Shown piece after piece: positions 41,034 to 50,931 of a stretch of DNA of 64,000 nt (its first letter is position 1; every line of letters begins with the position of its first letter). The DNA lies in the NCBI RefSeq assembly GCF_002206625.1, contig NZ_NGUP01000003.1, positions 642,968-706,967 on the forward strand. Direction: 5' to 3'. The notes under the pieces were generated by a model that did no database searches, was not told the DNA's origin, and saw nothing but the letters and a program-made list of their open reading frames with translations. The translations under genes were made by a program, and so were the position numbers. The stretch comes from Polynucleobacter campilacus. GTDB lineage: Bacteria; Pseudomonadota; Gammaproteobacteria; Burkholderiales; Burkholderiaceae.

Positions 41034-41516
41034 ATGAGAAAAAGTGCAATTGATATTTGGGTAGGAGTCTTTGTTGCCATTGGTTTGCTGGCAGCTTTAT
41101 TTCTGGCATTAAAGGTTGGCAATATGAACGCAGTGTCATTTGCCCCGACTTATAAAATTGCTGCCCGCTTCGATAATATCGGCGGTTTAAAGCCGCGCGC
41201 ACCTGTAAAGAGTGCCGGTGTAGTCGTTGGCCGCATTGCTAGTATTTCTTTTGACGATAAAACCTATCAAGCAACTGTTGTGATGACGATTGAAGACTCT
41301 TACAAGTTTCCAAAGGATTCATCCGCTAAGATTTTGACTTCAGGTTTATTAGGTGAGCAATACATCGGTCTTGAGGCTGGCGGCTCCGATGATTTTTTGG
41401 CTGATGGTGGAAAAATTACCCAGACTCAATCAGCGATTGTTTTAGAAAATCTCATTAGCCAATTCCTTTATAACAAAGCAGCCGATAGCGGTCAGGACAA
41501 GGGCGCAGCAAAATAA
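41034..41516 (+). CDS. mlaD: Phospholipid-binding MCE protein MlaD
   Basis: 160 residues, an N-terminal membrane anchor (about 8-27) then one MCE domain: ARFDNIGGLKPRAPVKSAGVVVGRI with the pore-loop GLLGEQYIGLEAGG. MlaD forms a hexameric ring on MlaE and holds lipid in its hydrophobic pore. Its stop overlaps the mlaA start by one base. Confidence 0.95.
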   Translation: MRKSAIDIWVGVFVAIGLLAALFLALKVGNMNAVSFAPTYKIAARFDNIGGLKPRAPVKSAGVVVGRIASISFDDKTYQATVVMTIEDSYKFPKDSSAKILTSGLLGEQYIGLEAGGSDDFLADGGKITQTQSAIVLENLISQFLYNKAADSGQDKGAAK

Positions 41517-42274
41517 TGCTGTCAGCTGTTAAGTTCATAAGCAAAGCTAGACAATGTGCCTTGCTTTGTATCGTCTGTGCCTTGGTAGGCTGCGCCTCTA
41601 TACCAGCAGGAGTTGAGCGCTCACCCCAGGATCCTTGGGAACCCTTCAACCGTTCGGTCTTTGAATTTAACGAAGGACTAGATGCCTATGTCTTAAAGCC
41701 GGTAGTGGCTGGTTACCGTTTTGTGTTACCTGAATTTGTACGCGATGGAGTTTATAACTTCTTTAGTAACTACAGCGATATTTACACAGCAATCTATAAC
41801 TTATTGCAAGGTAAGCCGGGTGATGCATTCAATGACTTCATGAGGGTAGTCGTCAATACCACTATGGGATTGGGTGGGCTCTTGGATCTGGCAACGCCTG
41901 GCGGCCTTGAAAAGCATAAAGAAGACTGGGGTCAGACCTTAGGTGTTTGGGGTGTACCTGCAGGCCCATACGTGGTATTGCCATTCTTTGGGCCCAGTAA
42001 TGTACGAGATACATTCGGTACGGCTGCTGACTTACAGTCTGATTACCTGTTTAGATTGTTGCCCGATGTAGCCTTACGAAACAGCATTACAGGTTTACGA
42101 GTAATTAATGCTCGCAATACCTACTACGAAGCTGGTGACTTATTGGATGGGGCCGCAATTGATAAGTACAGCTTCATGCGAGATGCCTATATTCAGCGTC
42201 GTCAGTATCAGATTAACGAGGGTCGTGATGATGAAGAGTCAACGCCACCTGTTTACCAGAATCCTTACGAATAA
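41516..42274 (+). CDS. mlaA: Outer-membrane lipoprotein MlaA (VacJ)
   Basis: 252 residues. The lipobox ends at Cys26 (ALVGC). Conserved VacJ blocks are DPWEPFNRSVFEFNE and DWGQTLGVWGVPAGPYVVLPFFGPS. MlaA removes mislocalised phospholipids from the outer leaflet and passes them to MlaC. Its place between mlaD and mlaC is typical of betaproteobacteria, whereas E. coli keeps mlaA elsewhere. Confidence 0.95.
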   Translation: MLSAVKFISKARQCALLCIVCALVGCASIPAGVERSPQDPWEPFNRSVFEFNEGLDAYVLKPVVAGYRFVLPEFVRDGVYNFFSNYSDIYTAIYNLLQGKPGDAFNDFMRVVVNTTMGLGGLLDLATPGGLEKHKEDWGQTLGVWGVPAGPYVVLPFFGPSNVRDTFGTAADLQSDYLFRLLPDVALRNSITGLRVINARNTYYEAGDLLDGAAIDKYSFMRDAYIQRRQYQINEGRDDEESTPPVYQNPYE

Positions 42275-42336
42275 GTAGTTTGCTTAAGGGGCTAAAATGG
42301 GCCTCAATCTAGATAAAGATAGCGAGATCATTGGAT

Positions 42337-42978
42337 ATGAATAGTTACAAAAGAATCACTCAGTATTTAGTGGCATGTTTGCTACTGATCTCTAGCGCGG
42401 TATTTGCGCAAGCTCCTGACCAAGCTACAGCTCCTGATGCACTTATTAAGATGGTGGTATCTGATGTTATGGCCTCTGTAAAGTCAGATCCAGATATTCA
42501 AAAAGGCAATATTCCAAAGATTGTTGATTTGGTTGAGAAGAAAATTGTTCCCTATACCGATATGCGACGCACTACCGAAATGGCAATGGGACCCAATTGG
42601 AAGAAAGCCACTCCTGAACAGCAAAATCAATTGGTGCTGGAGTTCAAAAACTTATTGATTCGGACATATTCTGGTGCTCTTAGTCAGCTGCGTGATCAGA
42701 CGGTGCAATTTAAGGCACTGCGTGCTGCCCCAGATGACAAAGAAGTTGTTGTTAAAACCGTCGTTCTTGGTCGTGGAGACCCGGTGCCATTAGATTACCG
42801 TCTCGAGAAAACAGACAAGGGCTGGAAAGTCTACGATATGAACATCATGGGCGTTTGGTTAGTTGAGGCGTATCGCAATCAATTCTCAAATCAGATTAGT
42901 CAAAATGGAATTGATGGTCTAGTGAAGTTCTTGCAAGACCGCAATAAGCAGCTGGCTAATGCTAAACCAGCAAATTAA
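42337..42978 (+). CDS. mlaC: Periplasmic phospholipid carrier MlaC
   Basis: 213 residues from the ATG at 42337. A signal peptide ends near VFA-QAP (about residue 24). The Tol-like MlaC fold carries IVPYTDMRRTTEMAMGPNWKKATPEQQ and VYDMNIMGVWLVEAYRNQF. It shuttles lipid between MlaA and MlaD. A 62-base gap separates it from mlaA, and mlaB follows after 18 bases. A TTG six bases earlier was judged unlikely as start. Confidence 0.94.
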   Translation: MNSYKRITQYLVACLLLISSAVFAQAPDQATAPDALIKMVVSDVMASVKSDPDIQKGNIPKIVDLVEKKIVPYTDMRRTTEMAMGPNWKKATPEQQNQLVLEFKNLLIRTYSGALSQLRDQTVQFKALRAAPDDKEVVVKTVVLGRGDPVPLDYRLEKTDKGWKVYDMNIMGVWLVEAYRNQFSNQISQNGIDGLVKFLQDRNKQLANAKPAN

Positions 42979-42996
42979 TAACCTAGATATTTGACG

Positions 42997-43254
42997 ATGA
43001 CCTTTTCTTTGCCCAAGACAGTTACGCAGGCAAATGCTCTGCAGCTTGAAAAAGAAGGCTCGTTAAATCTAGCTGACTTAAGAGTTATTGACTGCTCTTC
43101 GCTAAAAGATTTTGATTCAACAGTGTTAACCGTTCTATTGGAGTGGCAAAAAAGACTCCAAGTTGAGGGTCATTCCCTTTCTGTAGAGCATGCTCCAGAA
43201 AAGTTAAAAGTACTAGCTAGTGTTTATGGTGTATCTGCATTGCTAGGTTTGTAA
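42997..43254 (+). CDS. mlaB: STAS-domain protein MlaB
   Basis: 85 residues from the ATG at 42997. It is a single STAS domain with LRVIDCSSLKDFDSTVLTVLLEWQ; the SDST-type segment (FDSTVLT) is where MlaB contacts MlaF. MlaB stabilises the ATPase pair of the Mla transporter. The neighbourhood (mlaFEDAC-mlaB) supports the call, since STAS sequences are weakly conserved. Confidence 0.85.
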   Translation: MTFSLPKTVTQANALQLEKEGSLNLADLRVIDCSSLKDFDSTVLTVLLEWQKRLQVEGHSLSVEHAPEKLKVLASVYGVSALLGL

Positions 43255-43258
43255 TCGC

Positions 43259-44011
43259 ATGCAAGCTGCAATTTCAATTCAAAATATATCTAAGCATTAC
43301 GGGGCACTTCAGGCTCTAGATGATATTTGTTTGACTATTGAGCCTGGTGAATTTTTTGGCTTACTTGGCCCTAATGGCGCTGGCAAAACTACCCTCATTT
43401 CTATCTTGGCTGGCTTGGTTACCCCAAGCAAAGGTCATGCAGCAATTATGGGTGCCGATGTGCAAAAGACATTTCGTGAAGCGCGTCGTATGTTGGGGGT
43501 TGTGCCTCAAGAGTTAGTCTTTGATCCTTTTTTCACTGTTCGTGAAACCTTACGTTTTCAATCGGGCTACTTTGGCATTCGAAATAATGATGCATGGGTT
43601 GACGAGATCATGGCTAACCTTGATCTCACATCTAAAGCAGATAGCAATATGCGATCTTTATCTGGTGGTATGAAGCGCCGAGTATTGGTTGCTCAAGCTT
43701 TGGTGCATAGGCCTCCAGTCATTATTTTGGATGAGCCCACTGCTGGCGTAGACGTAGAGTTACGCCAGTCTTTATGGCAGTTTATTAGCCGCTTGAATCA
43801 AGATGGCCATACGATTGTCTTGACGACGCATTACTTGGAAGAGGCCGAAGCCTTATGTCAGCGCATTGCTATGCTCAAGCAAGGCAAGATTGTTGCTTTA
43901 GATACCACCGCCAATCTTTTGGCTCGTCATGGTTCGGTCAAAAAAGATGGCGAAGGTAAGACGGATTTAGAAGAGGTGTTTGTCAACATCATGTCCGGAG
44001 ACAATTCATGA
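43259..44011 (+). CDS. ABC-2 type exporter, ATPase subunit
   Basis: 250 residues. Walker A GPNGAGKTT, the signature LSGGMKRRVLVAQAL, Walker B IILDEPTAGVD and the H-loop TTHYLEEAE are intact. It belongs to the DrrA/YadG-like exporter group. It starts four bases after mlaB and overlaps the permease gene by four bases, so it is probably co-transcribed with the mla operon. The substrate is unknown. Confidence 0.9.
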   Translation: MQAAISIQNISKHYGALQALDDICLTIEPGEFFGLLGPNGAGKTTLISILAGLVTPSKGHAAIMGADVQKTFREARRMLGVVPQELVFDPFFTVRETLRFQSGYFGIRNNDAWVDEIMANLDLTSKADSNMRSLSGGMKRRVLVAQALVHRPPVIILDEPTAGVDVELRQSLWQFISRLNQDGHTIVLTTHYLEEAEALCQRIAMLKQGKIVALDTTANLLARHGSVKKDGEGKTDLEEVFVNIMSGDNS

Positions 44012-44796
44012 AGCATGGACTGAGTAGGCCACCCTTAGAGTACGGTAGTGGTTTCCCAACATTGTTGCGTAAAGAAGTATTACGTTTTTACAAGGTGGGG
44101 TTTCAGACCGTAGCTGCCCCAGTATTAACAGCTGTTTTGTATCTCATGATTTTTGGTCACGTTCTTGAAGGTAGAGAAGTCTATGGCCGTTTAAGTTACA
44201 CGGCGTTCTTGATACCGGGGTTAGTCATGATGAGCGTTTTGCAAAATGCTTTTGCAAATACCTCCTCATCTTTAATCCAGTCCAAGGTCACGGGCAATTT
44301 AGTCTTTGTTTTGCTTGCCCCCTTGAGCCATTTTGAATTCTATGCAGCCTATATTTTGGCGGCCGTGTTTCGTGGTGTAGTAGTGGGCTTCGGCGTCTTG
44401 TTAATCACCTCTTGGTACGGCTTGCCTGCAATAGATTACCCACTGTGGATTTTAACTTTTGCATTCTTTGGCGCCGCTATTTTAGGAAGCTTGGGTTTGA
44501 TTGCGGGCATCTGGGCCGATAAATACGATCAACTTGCTGCCTTTCAGAACTTTGTCATTATGCCGGCCACCATGTTGTCGGGTGTTTTCTACTCGATCCA
44601 TTCGCTGCCACCAGCATGGCAAGTGGTGTCACATTTCAACCCATTTTTTTATATGATTGATGGCTTCCGCTATGGCTTCTTTGGAGTTTCTGATATTTCC
44701 CCATGGAATAGTTTGGCAATCGTGGTTTGTTTCTTTATTGTGGTTTCCGTGATCGCTTTGCGCTTGTTACAAAAGGGCTATAAGCTGCGCCATTAA
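44008..44796 (+). CDS. ABC-2 type exporter, permease subunit
   Basis: 262 residues with six hydrophobic segments. LIPGLVMMSVLQNAFANTSSSLIQSKVTG and the C-terminal GFRYGFFGVSD are typical of YadH-like ABC-2 permeases (shown in parts). It overlaps the ATPase gene (ATGA). Together they would export an unidentified hydrophobic or glycan-linked compound. The pair sits between mlaB and ibaG, a place that is empty in E. coli. Confidence 0.9.
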   Translation: MKHGLSRPPLEYGSGFPTLLRKEVLRFYKVGFQTVAAPVLTAVLYLMIFGHVLEGREVYGRLSYTAFLIPGLVMMSVLQNAFANTSSSLIQSKVTGNLVFVLLAPLSHFEFYAAYILAAVFRGVVVGFGVLLITSWYGLPAIDYPLWILTFAFFGAAILGSLGLIAGIWADKYDQLAAFQNFVIMPATMLSGVFYSIHSLPPAWQVVSHFNPFFYMIDGFRYGFFGVSDISPWNSLAIVVCFFIVVSVIALRLLQKGYKLRH

Positions 44797-44831
44797 GTAT
44801 TTATATCATTGTGTTTTATTAGGAGAGGTTT

Positions 44832-45080
44832 ATGTTTCCAACCCCAGAACAAATTGAGGGCTATATCAAGCAGGGCATTACCTGTACCCACATCCAAGTA
44901 GAAGGCGATGGTCAGCATTTTTATGCAACGATTGTGAGCCCCGACTTTGAAGGCAAGCGTTTAGTACAACGCCATCAATTGGTCTATGGCGCAATGGGTG
45001 ATCGGATGAAAGCAGAAGTACATGCTTTATCAATTAAGGCATTTACGCCTCAAGAGTTCGCTCAAAACCCTGCAGCTTAA
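44832..45080 (+). CDS. ibaG: BolA-family protein IbaG
   Basis: 82 residues. It has the BolA fold with the conserved VEGDGQHFYATIVSPDFEGKRLVQRHQLVYGAMGDRM (in parts) and HALSIKAFTP near the end. The IbaG subgroup sits next to murA, as here, and works with glutaredoxins in iron-sulfur handling and acid stress. The ribosome-binding site AGGAGAGG is strong. Confidence 0.92.
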   Translation: MFPTPEQIEGYIKQGITCTHIQVEGDGQHFYATIVSPDFEGKRLVQRHQLVYGAMGDRMKAEVHALSIKAFTPQEFAQNPAA

Positions 45081-45139
45081 AAATACTCACTAGCTATCAC
45101 TACTAACAGCACTGCAAAAGTCTTTACTGGAATCGTTTC

Positions 45140-46414
45140 ATGGATAAATTAAGAATGGTTGGCGGCACTCCTCTTAAAGGTGAGGTAGTCATCGCAGGAG
45201 CCAAAAATGCAGCCTTGCCAATTCTTTGCGCATGCTTACTGACGGATCAACCGGTGGTATTGCGCAATGTTCCAGATTTGCAGGATGTGCGCACAATGCT
45301 CAAGCTCTTGCAAGAAATCGGTGTCACCGTTCATTTTCCGGATACAAGTGATCGTAGTCATTTAGTGCTGAGTGCGGCAGTGATTAAGAGTTCAGAAGCA
45401 ACGTACGAGATGGTGAAAACCATGCGCGCCTCTATTTTAGTTTTGGGACCACTACTAGCCAGAATGCATAGCGCTAAGGTCTCATTGCCTGGTGGTTGCG
45501 CTATTGGCGCCCGCCCTGTAGATCAACACATTAAGGGCCTCAAGGCCATGGGCGCAAGTATCAAGATCAAGAGCGGCTATATCCAAGCTGAAACAAAGTC
45601 GCCAACCGATCGCCTTAAAGGCGCATCGATTGTGACTGACATGATCACGGTCACAGGCACCGAAAATTTACTAATGGCAGCCACCTTAGCATCAGGCACG
45701 ACTATTCTAGAAAATGCTGCTCGCGAACCAGAGGTTGGCGATCTTGCTGAGTTATTGGTAAAGATGGGTGCAAAAATTTCTGGCATTGGTAGCGATCGTT
45801 TGGTTATCGAAGGTGTTGAAAAACTTCACGGCGCTGAGCATGCAGTAATACCTGATCGTATTGAGGCGGGCACCTTCTTGTGCGCAGTTGCTGCTGCTGG
45901 CGGTGAAGTACTTGTGAAGCATTGTCGACCCGATACTTTAGATGCGGTGATAGCCAAATTAAAAGAAGCTGGTCTACAAATGGAAGTGGGTCCAGATTGG
46001 ATTAAGGCCTCCATGCAGACTCGCCCAAAGGCAGTAAGTTTTCGCACTTCTGAGTACCCAGCTTTTCCGACGGATATGCAGGCCCAATTGATGGCAGTCA
46101 ATGCGGTAGCGGGCGGTAGTTCAACAATTACTGAAACGATCTTTGAGAATCGTTTTATGCACGTCCAAGAGTTAAATCGCTTGGGTGCTGATATCGCAAT
46201 CGAAGGAAATACTGCCATTGCGCAGGGTGTTGAAAAACTCTCAGGCGCCATCGTGATGGCTACGGATTTACGCGCCTCTGCTAGTTTGGTCATTGCTGGC
46301 TTGGCAGCTCAAGGTGAAACCCAGGTTGACCGGATCTACCATTTAGATCGAGGCTATGACCGCATGGAGCATAAATTGACGCTTTTAGGCGCAAAGATTG
46401 AGCGCATAAAGTAA
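45140..46414 (+). CDS. murA: UDP-N-acetylglucosamine 1-carboxyvinyltransferase
   Basis: 424 residues. MurA transfers enolpyruvate to UDP-GlcNAc, the first committed step of peptidoglycan synthesis. The catalytic Cys120 is in [14 protein letters not shown], so the fosfomycin target residue is present. The N-terminal [11 protein letters not shown] with Lys22 and Asn23 and the C-terminal LDRGYDRME are conserved. It is followed by hisG after 20 bases, the ibaG-murA-hisG order of betaproteobacteria. Confidence 0.98.
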   Translation: MDKLRMVGGTPLKGEVVIAGAKNAALPILCACLLTDQPVVLRNVPDLQDVRTMLKLLQEIGVTVHFPDTSDRSHLVLSAAVIKSSEATYEMVKTMRASILVLGPLLARMHSAKVSLPGGCAIGARPVDQHIKGLKAMGASIKIKSGYIQAETKSPTDRLKGASIVTDMITVTGTENLLMAATLASGTTILENAAREPEVGDLAELLVKMGAKISGIGSDRLVIEGVEKLHGAEHAVIPDRIEAGTFLCAVAAAGGEVLVKHCRPDTLDAVIAKLKEAGLQMEVGPDWIKASMQTRPKAVSFRTSEYPAFPTDMQAQLMAVNAVAGGSSTITETIFENRFMHVQELNRLGADIAIEGNTAIAQGVEKLSGAIVMATDLRASASLVIAGLAAQGETQVDRIYHLDRGYDRMEHKLTLLGAKIERIK

Positions 46415-46434
46415 GCCTGATGGATAATTAGTCC

Positions 46435-47061
46435 ATGAAATTGACTTTAGCCCTCTCCAAAGGGCGCATCTTCGAAGAAACTGCAGAGATCTTATCCAAG
46501 ATCGGTATTGTGCCGAAGGAAGATCCTGAAAAGTCACGCAAACTCATTATTGAGACCTCAAATCCGGATGTGCGCTTAATTATTGTGCGCGCCTCGGACG
46601 TCCCTACCTATGTGCAATTTGGTGGTGCTGATTTCGGCGTAGCGGGTTTAGATGTGCTCATGGAAAAAGGGACTGATGGTCTTTATGTTCCCTATGATCT
46701 CAATATTGCTAAGTGCCGTATGTCGGTTGCAGTGCGTGAAGGCTTTGACTATGCGGCAGCAGTTAAACAAGGCTCTCGTTTAAAAGTTGCTACAAAGTAC
46801 GTTAATTGCGCACGTGAGCACTTTGCTAACAAGGGCGTACACATCGATACGATCCATCTCTATGGCTCTATGGAGTTAGCGCCACTGGTAGGCTTGGCTG
46901 ATGCGATTGTGGATTTGGTTTCTACTGGCAATACGCTAAAGGCGAATGGTTTAGTTGAAGTTGAGCCGATTGCTGATATCAGTGCGCGCCTAGTAGTGAA
47001 CCAAGCTTCATACAAGCGGAAGCGTGCTCAGCTGCAACCAATTTTTGAGTTGCTGAAGTAA
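46435..47061 (+). CDS. hisG: ATP phosphoribosyltransferase, short form
   Basis: 208 residues, against about 300 in E. coli: the C-terminal ACT-like regulatory domain is absent. This is the HisG-S type, which needs a separate HisZ subunit for activity and feedback control by histidine. The family motifs [25 protein letters not shown] and [18 protein letters not shown] (PRPP site) are intact. No hisZ is in the window. It catalyses the first step of histidine synthesis. Confidence 0.96.
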   Translation: MKLTLALSKGRIFEETAEILSKIGIVPKEDPEKSRKLIIETSNPDVRLIIVRASDVPTYVQFGGADFGVAGLDVLMEKGTDGLYVPYDLNIAKCRMSVAVREGFDYAAAVKQGSRLKVATKYVNCAREHFANKGVHIDTIHLYGSMELAPLVGLADAIVDLVSTGNTLKANGLVEVEPIADISARLVVNQASYKRKRAQLQPIFELLK

Positions 47062-47085
47062 AGCGCAACCTTACTTCTTACTCAA

Positions 47086-48408
47086 ATGTCTGCACAGATC
47101 ATAATCAAGCGCCTCAAGAGTCAGGATGCGGGTTTCAAAGAAATCCTACTCTCTAGCCTTTCATTGCCTATGGCTGATGATGACGCGATTGAGGCTACTG
47201 TTGCCAAGATTCTCTTAGCGGTCAAGGAAAAGGGTGATGAAGCAGTCTTGGGATTCACCAAACAATTTGACCGTTTAAATGTCGCTAGCGTTTCTGATTT
47301 GGAAATTCCCCAAAAAGATTTAGAGCAAGCTTACAAATCTCTATCCGATGTACAAAAGAGCGCATTAGACATCGCCGCACAACGCGTTCGTGCGTATCAC
47401 GAGAAGCAAAAGATTGAAGCGGGCTGCCACTCTTGGGAATATGAAGAGGCAGACGGTACGCGCTTAGGTCAAAAAGTGACACCACTAGATCGCGTTGGAA
47501 TTTATGTGCCTGGTGGTAAGGCTGCTTATCCATCTTCTGTGCTCATGAATGCCATCCCTGCTAAGGTGGCTGGTGTTGAGCAAGTCATCATGGTTGTACC
47601 AACTCCAGATGGTGCACGTAACCCACTAGTTTTGGCTGCGGCCTACTTAGCTGGTGTGGATCGCGTCTTTACGATCGGCGGTTCACAAGCAGTTGGCGCC
47701 CTAGCTTATGGAACGAAGACCATTCCATCGGTAGATAAGATTGTTGGCCCGGGTAATGCTTATGTGGCTGCTGCTAAGCGCAGGGTATTTGGCATTGTCG
47801 GCATTGACATGATTGCGGGCCCATCTGAAATCTTGGTACTGTGTGATGGCACAAGTAACCCCGACTGGGTTGCCATGGACCTGTTTTCTCAAGCGGAGCA
47901 CGATGAGCAGGCTCAATCGATTTTGCTTTGTCCTGATGCTGCATTTATCGAGCAAGTGCAAGCCAGTATTAATAAGCTACTACCTGAGATGCTAAGAGCT
48001 AAAGTCATTGAAGCATCTTTGACTAATCGCGCCTTATTGATCCAGGTGAAAGATATGAGTGAAGCCTGCGAGATCGCTAATGCGATCGCTGCAGAGCACT
48101 TAGAGATTTGCGCCGCTGATCCACGCAAGTGGGCAGAGAAAATTCGTCATGCCGGCGCGATCTTCATGGGCAACTACACAAGTGAGTCCCTTGGGGACTA
48201 CTGTGCTGGACCGAACCACGTTTTGCCAACGGCCCGCACTGCACGTTTCTCATCACCATTGGGCGTGTATGACTTTATTAAGCGTTCGAGCATGATTGAA
48301 GTAAGTGAAGCTGGCGCACAAATCCTAGGTGCAGTAGCAAGTACGCTTGCACACGGTGAGGGCTTACAAGCCCATGCACGCGCCGCTGAAATGCGCTTGA
48401 AGAAATAA
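47086..48408 (+). CDS. hisD: Histidinol dehydrogenase
   Basis: 440 residues. A zinc enzyme that oxidises histidinol twice to histidine. [28 protein letters not shown] (in parts), [24 protein letters not shown] and the base/zinc segment [10 protein letters not shown] and [12 protein letters not shown] are conserved. The next gene, hisC, is on the other strand, so hisD ends the first his segment. Their stops are 24 bases apart. Confidence 0.97.
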   Translation: MSAQIIIKRLKSQDAGFKEILLSSLSLPMADDDAIEATVAKILLAVKEKGDEAVLGFTKQFDRLNVASVSDLEIPQKDLEQAYKSLSDVQKSALDIAAQRVRAYHEKQKIEAGCHSWEYEEADGTRLGQKVTPLDRVGIYVPGGKAAYPSSVLMNAIPAKVAGVEQVIMVVPTPDGARNPLVLAAAYLAGVDRVFTIGGSQAVGALAYGTKTIPSVDKIVGPGNAYVAAAKRRVFGIVGIDMIAGPSEILVLCDGTSNPDWVAMDLFSQAEHDEQAQSILLCPDAAFIEQVQASINKLLPEMLRAKVIEASLTNRALLIQVKDMSEACEIANAIAAEHLEICAADPRKWAEKIRHAGAIFMGNYTSESLGDYCAGPNHVLPTARTARFSSPLGVYDFIKRSSMIEVSEAGAQILGAVASTLAHGEGLQAHARAAEMRLKK

Positions 48409-48432
48409 TTCAGAAGTAATCTAAAAATAAAT

Positions 48433-49500
48433 CTAAGCTAGGATTTCTTTTAAAGCGGCGACAAGTTCGCCGCTTTGTTCGTTTGTGCCAATCGTAATGC
48501 GCAGGAATTCTTCAATACGCGGCAACTTGAAGTGGCGCACGATGATGCCGCGATCTCGTAATGCTTGATAGAGCTTTGTACCGGCATGTTGGGGGTGGCG
48601 AGTAAAGATAAAGTTTGCAGTTGAAGGCAGTGTTTCAAAACCTAGGGTATTCAGGTCATCGACTAATTTGCTGCGCGTCTGCATTACTTTTGCAGAGCTC
48701 TGTTCAAGATGGGCTTGATCCTCAATGGCAGCGATTGCACCTGCTTGCGCAAGACGTCCTAGGGGGTAAGAGTTAAAACTATTTTTTACTCGCTCTAACC
48801 CTTCAATCAATGCAGGGTGGCCAACCGCAAAACCAACACGCAAACCAGCAAGCGCTCTTGATTTTGAGAGTGTATGAACAACAAGAAGATTTTCCGGGCA
48901 GTCAGAACCACGCAATAGCGGAATGCAAGACTCTGTACCGTAATCTACATACGCCTCATCAATGACCAATACTGAGTCTTTGTTTTGAGAAAGTAAGGAT
49001 TCGATTTCTGAGCGGGTGATAGATCTACCTGTTGGTGCATTTGGGTTGGGGAAAATAATTCCGCCATTAGGTGTTTTGTAATCGGCCAGATTGATTTCAA
49101 ATTCTTTTCCAAGCGGCACTACTTTGTAGTCAATTCCGAAAAGCTTGCAGTAGACAGGATAGAAGCTATAAGTGATATCTGGAAAGTGAACTGGCTTGTT
49201 CTGTTTAAGTAGGCCAGCAAAAACATGGGCGAGTACTTCATCTGAGCCATTGCCTATAAAAACTTGTTTTGGATCTAGGCCATGCAGCTTGGCAATAGCT
49301 TGTTTGAGTGCAGTACCTTCTGGATCAGGGTACAGACGCAAGCCTTCATTATTTTGACCATCAATGGCTGCGAGGGCTTTGGGCGAGGGACCGTAAGGGC
49401 TCTCGTTGGTGTTGAGCTTTACCAACCGCTGCATTTGCGGTTGCTCCCCAGGCGTATAAGGGGTTAGGGTTTGAACGACAGGGCTCCAAAAACGGCTCAT
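48433..49500 (-). CDS. hisC: Histidinol-phosphate aminotransferase (inverted)
   Basis: 355 residues, a fold-type I PLP enzyme that makes histidinol phosphate. [31 protein letters not shown] and the PLP lysine in [15 protein letters not shown] are all intact, so the gene looks functional. It is on the minus strand between hisD and hisB, while the other his genes are on the plus strand. It must therefore have its own promoter, in the 114-base hisC-hisB gap. The surrounding gene order is otherwise the usual betaproteobacterial one. Confidence 0.95.
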   Translation of the reverse strand: MSRFWSPVVQTLTPYTPGEQPQMQRLVKLNTNESPYGPSPKALAAIDGQNNEGLRLYPDPEGTALKQAIAKLHGLDPKQVFIGNGSDEVLAHVFAGLLKQNKPVHFPDITYSFYPVYCKLFGIDYKVVPLGKEFEINLADYKTPNGGIIFPNPNAPTGRSITRSEIESLLSQNKDSVLVIDEAYVDYGTESCIPLLRGSDCPENLLVVHTLSKSRALAGLRVGFAVGHPALIEGLERVKNSFNSYPLGRLAQAGAIAAIEDQAHLEQSSAKVMQTRSKLVDDLNTLGFETLPSTANFIFTRHPQHAGTKLYQALRDRGIIVRHFKLPRIEEFLRITIGTNEQSGELVAALKEILA

Positions 49501-49614
49501 TAGGGTACTCAGCTTAAAAATCAGAAAGAAAGTGCAGCAATATCTGTATTTAAAAATCTTCTAGGAATGATATTATGAGGCTTCACTCAACACTTCGCCT
49601 CGCGGCGCAATGAA

Positions 49615-50202
49615 ATGCGGCAAGCCGACGTTATCCGAAACACTTCGGAAACCAAAATTCAAATTTCCATCAATTTAGATGGTACTGGTAAGGCTGAGCT
49701 GGCCTCTGGCGTCCCTTTTCTAGACCATATGCTTGATCAGATTGCCCGTCACGGCATGATTGACCTCAAAGTAGTGGCCAATGGGGATACCCATATTGAT
49801 GATCATCACACCGTAGAAGATGTTGGAATTACCTTGGGCCAAGCTTTTGCTAAGGCGGTTGGCGATAAAGCGGGTATTACCCGTTACGGTCACTCCTATG
49901 TACCTTTGGATGAAACCCTTTCACGCGTTGTCATTGATTTCTCTGGCCGCCCAGGGTTGGAATTCAATGTTCCATTTACTCGCGCACGAGTGGGCGACTT
50001 TGATGTTGATCTCAGCATTGAGTTCTTCCGTGGTTTTGTGAATCATGCCGGAGTCACTTTGCACATCGACAACCTGCGCGGTATTAATGCACACCATCAG
50101 ATTGAGACTGTGTTCAAGGCTTTTGGCCGTGCTTTACGTATGGCTCTGGCGATTGACCCACGGGCCTCTGGTGCCGTTCCTTCAACTAAAGGCAGTCTCT
50201 AA
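49615..50202 (+). CDS. hisB: Imidazoleglycerol-phosphate dehydratase
   Basis: 195 residues, single-function IGPD (no phosphatase domain). The manganese ligands lie in [25 protein letters not shown], and HAGVTLHID and [18 protein letters not shown]. It begins the second plus-strand his segment, with a TATTAT (49571-49576) as a possible -10 but no clear -35. The ATG at 49615 has no strong Shine-Dalgarno. Confidence 0.96.
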   Translation: MRQADVIRNTSETKIQISINLDGTGKAELASGVPFLDHMLDQIARHGMIDLKVVANGDTHIDDHHTVEDVGITLGQAFAKAVGDKAGITRYGHSYVPLDETLSRVVIDFSGRPGLEFNVPFTRARVGDFDVDLSIEFFRGFVNHAGVTLHIDNLRGINAHHQIETVFKAFGRALRMALAIDPRASGAVPSTKGSL

Positions 50203-50250
50203 TTTAGACAACCTAGTTGCTCTGTAGACCACAGCGAAAGATAAGCTAAA

Positions 50251-50913
50251 TTGGCGCAAACTATTGCGATCGTTGATTATGGAATGGGTAATTTACGTTC
50301 CGTATATCAAGCATTTCATCATGTAGCTCCAGATGACAATGTATTGATTGCGCACAAGCCCGAAGAAATTCTTTCTGCACATCGGGTTGTCTTGCCTGGT
50401 CAAGGTGCGATGCCCGATTGCATGAAGCATCTTGCAGAGTCTGGTTTGTTAGAGGCGCTTTTAGAGGCATCCAAAAATAAACCCCTACTTGGAGTATGTG
50501 TAGGTGAGCAGATGCTTTTTGATCAAAGCGCTGAAGTACGTACATCCGAAAAGAATCCATGGACACCCTGTTTGGGCTTAATTTCGGGGGAGGTTCGTCG
50601 TTTTGAATTGGCAGGCAAAAAACAGCCCGATGGCTCTGCTTATAAAGTCCCGCATATGGGCTGGAACCAGGTGCGGCAAGACTCTAAACATCCTCTGTGG
50701 AGCGGTATTCCTGATTTAACAAGCTTTTATTTTGTCCATAGCTACTATGTTGTGCCGCAACGCAAAGAGGATGTTGCGGGCTCTACAGAATACGGAGATT
50801 GGTTTACTTCTGCAGTGGCACGAGATAATATTTTTGCTACACAATTTCATCCTGAAAAAAGTGCAGAATACGGATTAAAGCTTTACCAAAATTTTGTTTC
50901 TTGGCAACCTTAA
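50251..50913 (+). CDS. hisH: Imidazole glycerol phosphate synthase, glutaminase subunit
   Basis: 220 residues from a TTG at 50251 ([20 protein letters not shown]); no ATG lies between this TTG and the conserved core, so the rare start is well supported. The catalytic triad is Cys83 ([11 protein letters not shown]) and His-Glu in [10 protein letters not shown]. HisH makes ammonia from glutamine and hands it to HisF. Confidence 0.95.
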   Translation: MAQTIAIVDYGMGNLRSVYQAFHHVAPDDNVLIAHKPEEILSAHRVVLPGQGAMPDCMKHLAESGLLEALLEASKNKPLLGVCVGEQMLFDQSAEVRTSEKNPWTPCLGLISGEVRRFELAGKKQPDGSAYKVPHMGWNQVRQDSKHPLWSGIPDLTSFYFVHSYYVVPQRKEDVAGSTEYGDWFTSAVARDNIFATQFHPEKSAEYGLKLYQNFVSWQP

Positions 50914-50931
50914 AACTTTTAAACTTTAGAT

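Noticed and set aside
45826..46293. Open frame of 155 residues antisense to murA
   Set aside because: The longest such frame in this part, but it only mirrors murA and has no own signals.
48400..48449. AAGAAAT/ATTTCTT inverted repeat between hisD and hisC as a terminator
   Set aside because: The arms are AT-rich, the loop is 36 bases, and both arms fall in the ends of the Lys-rich coding sequences, so chance is likely.
48434..49516. TAAGCT/AGCTTA pair flanking hisC as inversion-driving repeats
   Set aside because: Only six bases; pairs this short are expected by chance and cannot be taken as recombination sites.
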